NCBI GenBank assembly: GCA_028278005.1
Contig: JANQFD010000066.1
Coordinates: forward strand, 1-5,330
Direction of reading: 5' to 3'
DNA: 5,330 bases
Source of the DNA: Chlorobium sp.
Lineage (GTDB): Bacteria > Bacteroidota > Chlorobiia > Chlorobiales > Chlorobiaceae
The notes beneath the pieces were generated by a model, which had not been told where the DNA came from, made no database searches, and saw only the letters and a list, made by a program, of their open reading frames with translations. Positions 5,172 to 5,330 of this stretch are shown here, piece by piece. The translations under genes were made by a program, and so were the position numbers. Within the stretch, counting starts at the first letter, position 1. The number at the start of each line of letters is the position of its first letter.

Positions 5172-5330
5172 GCGGGACTATGAACACCGCTTTTATTTCA
5201 ACTGATCAATTATATAATCGTAACGCATCCATAACATATTTCGTTTCGGCGCACCAGTTCCGGCACAAGTTTTCCGGACAATTATGAATCCTCTGCAAAA
5301 TTTGCTTTTTTCTCCTCACACCAGAAACGG
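5172..5330. promoter_or_regulatory. SDR upstream region with a symmetric TATAAT box; mostly unassigned
   Basis: ATTATATAAT (5209-5218) is self-complementary, so a perfect TATAAT occurs on both strands: 5214-5209 for the SDR gene and 5213-5218 for the + strand. The - strand copy would start transcription about 50 bases before the SDR ATG. Neither direction has a good -35 box. The rest shows short dyads (TCCGG/CCGGA near 5260-5280, GCAAA/TTTGC near 5297-5307) that I cannot assign. The short frames at the right edge are undecided; a tail of a - strand gene ending in TAA at 5284-5282 is one option. Confidence 0.4.
5285..5330 (+). CDS. Possible start of a divergent gene (partial)
   Basis: ATG 5285 opens a frame (MNPLQNLLFSPHTRN) that runs to the window edge without a stop. 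It lies about 60 bases after the + strand TATAAT at 5213-5218, giving a divergent arrangement with the SDR gene. No clear ribosome binding site precedes it, and only 15 codons are visible, so this is tentative. A competing - strand frame (ending at 5282) covers the same bases. Confidence 0.22.

Overview
This window most likely comes from a green sulfur bacterium (Chlorobiaceae; Chlorobium, Chlorobaculum or Prosthecochloris type). The evidence is a CsmA-family chlorosome protein (CsmE) and, 0.9 kb downstream, a second chlorosome envelope-type protein, probably CsmD. Base composition is near 50% GC by eye. The window is gene-dense, with no gap over 300 bases, and I see no mobile elements, CRISPR, tRNA or rRNA.

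Layout. (1) Positions 1-78 may hold the tail of an upstream gene on the + strand. (2) 80-2678 is a two-gene unit: a GH171/DUF1343 (NamZ-type) peptidoglycan exo-hexosaminidase homologue followed 31 bases later by a sodium:solute symporter. Together they suggest cell-wall sugar recycling or salvage, although the substrate is not proven. (3) 2770-3024 is csmE, ending in a strong intrinsic terminator. (4) 3115-3771 encodes a secreted DUF2490-type beta-barrel outer-membrane protein, with a -10-like box almost touching its start codon. (5) 3885-4283 is the probable csmD, with a good ribosome binding site and a strong intrinsic terminator. (6) 4452-5153, on the - strand and convergent with csmD, encodes a short atypical SDR (NAD(P)H-binding, NmrA/Tic62-like). 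(7) 5154-5330 is the upstream region of that gene, with a symmetric TATAAT box and possibly the first codons of a divergent gene at the right edge.

How the parts fit. csmE and csmD encode proteins of the chlorosome envelope, the monolayer around the bacteriochlorophyll antenna. They look like separate transcription units because a terminator follows each. The outer-membrane protein between them has no known link to chlorosomes, so its position is the main open question here. I did not find a clearly novel multi-gene system. The best leads are the NamZ/symporter pair in an organism regarded as photolithoautotrophic, the DUF2490 gene between the chlorosome genes, and the composition of the CsmD-like protein.
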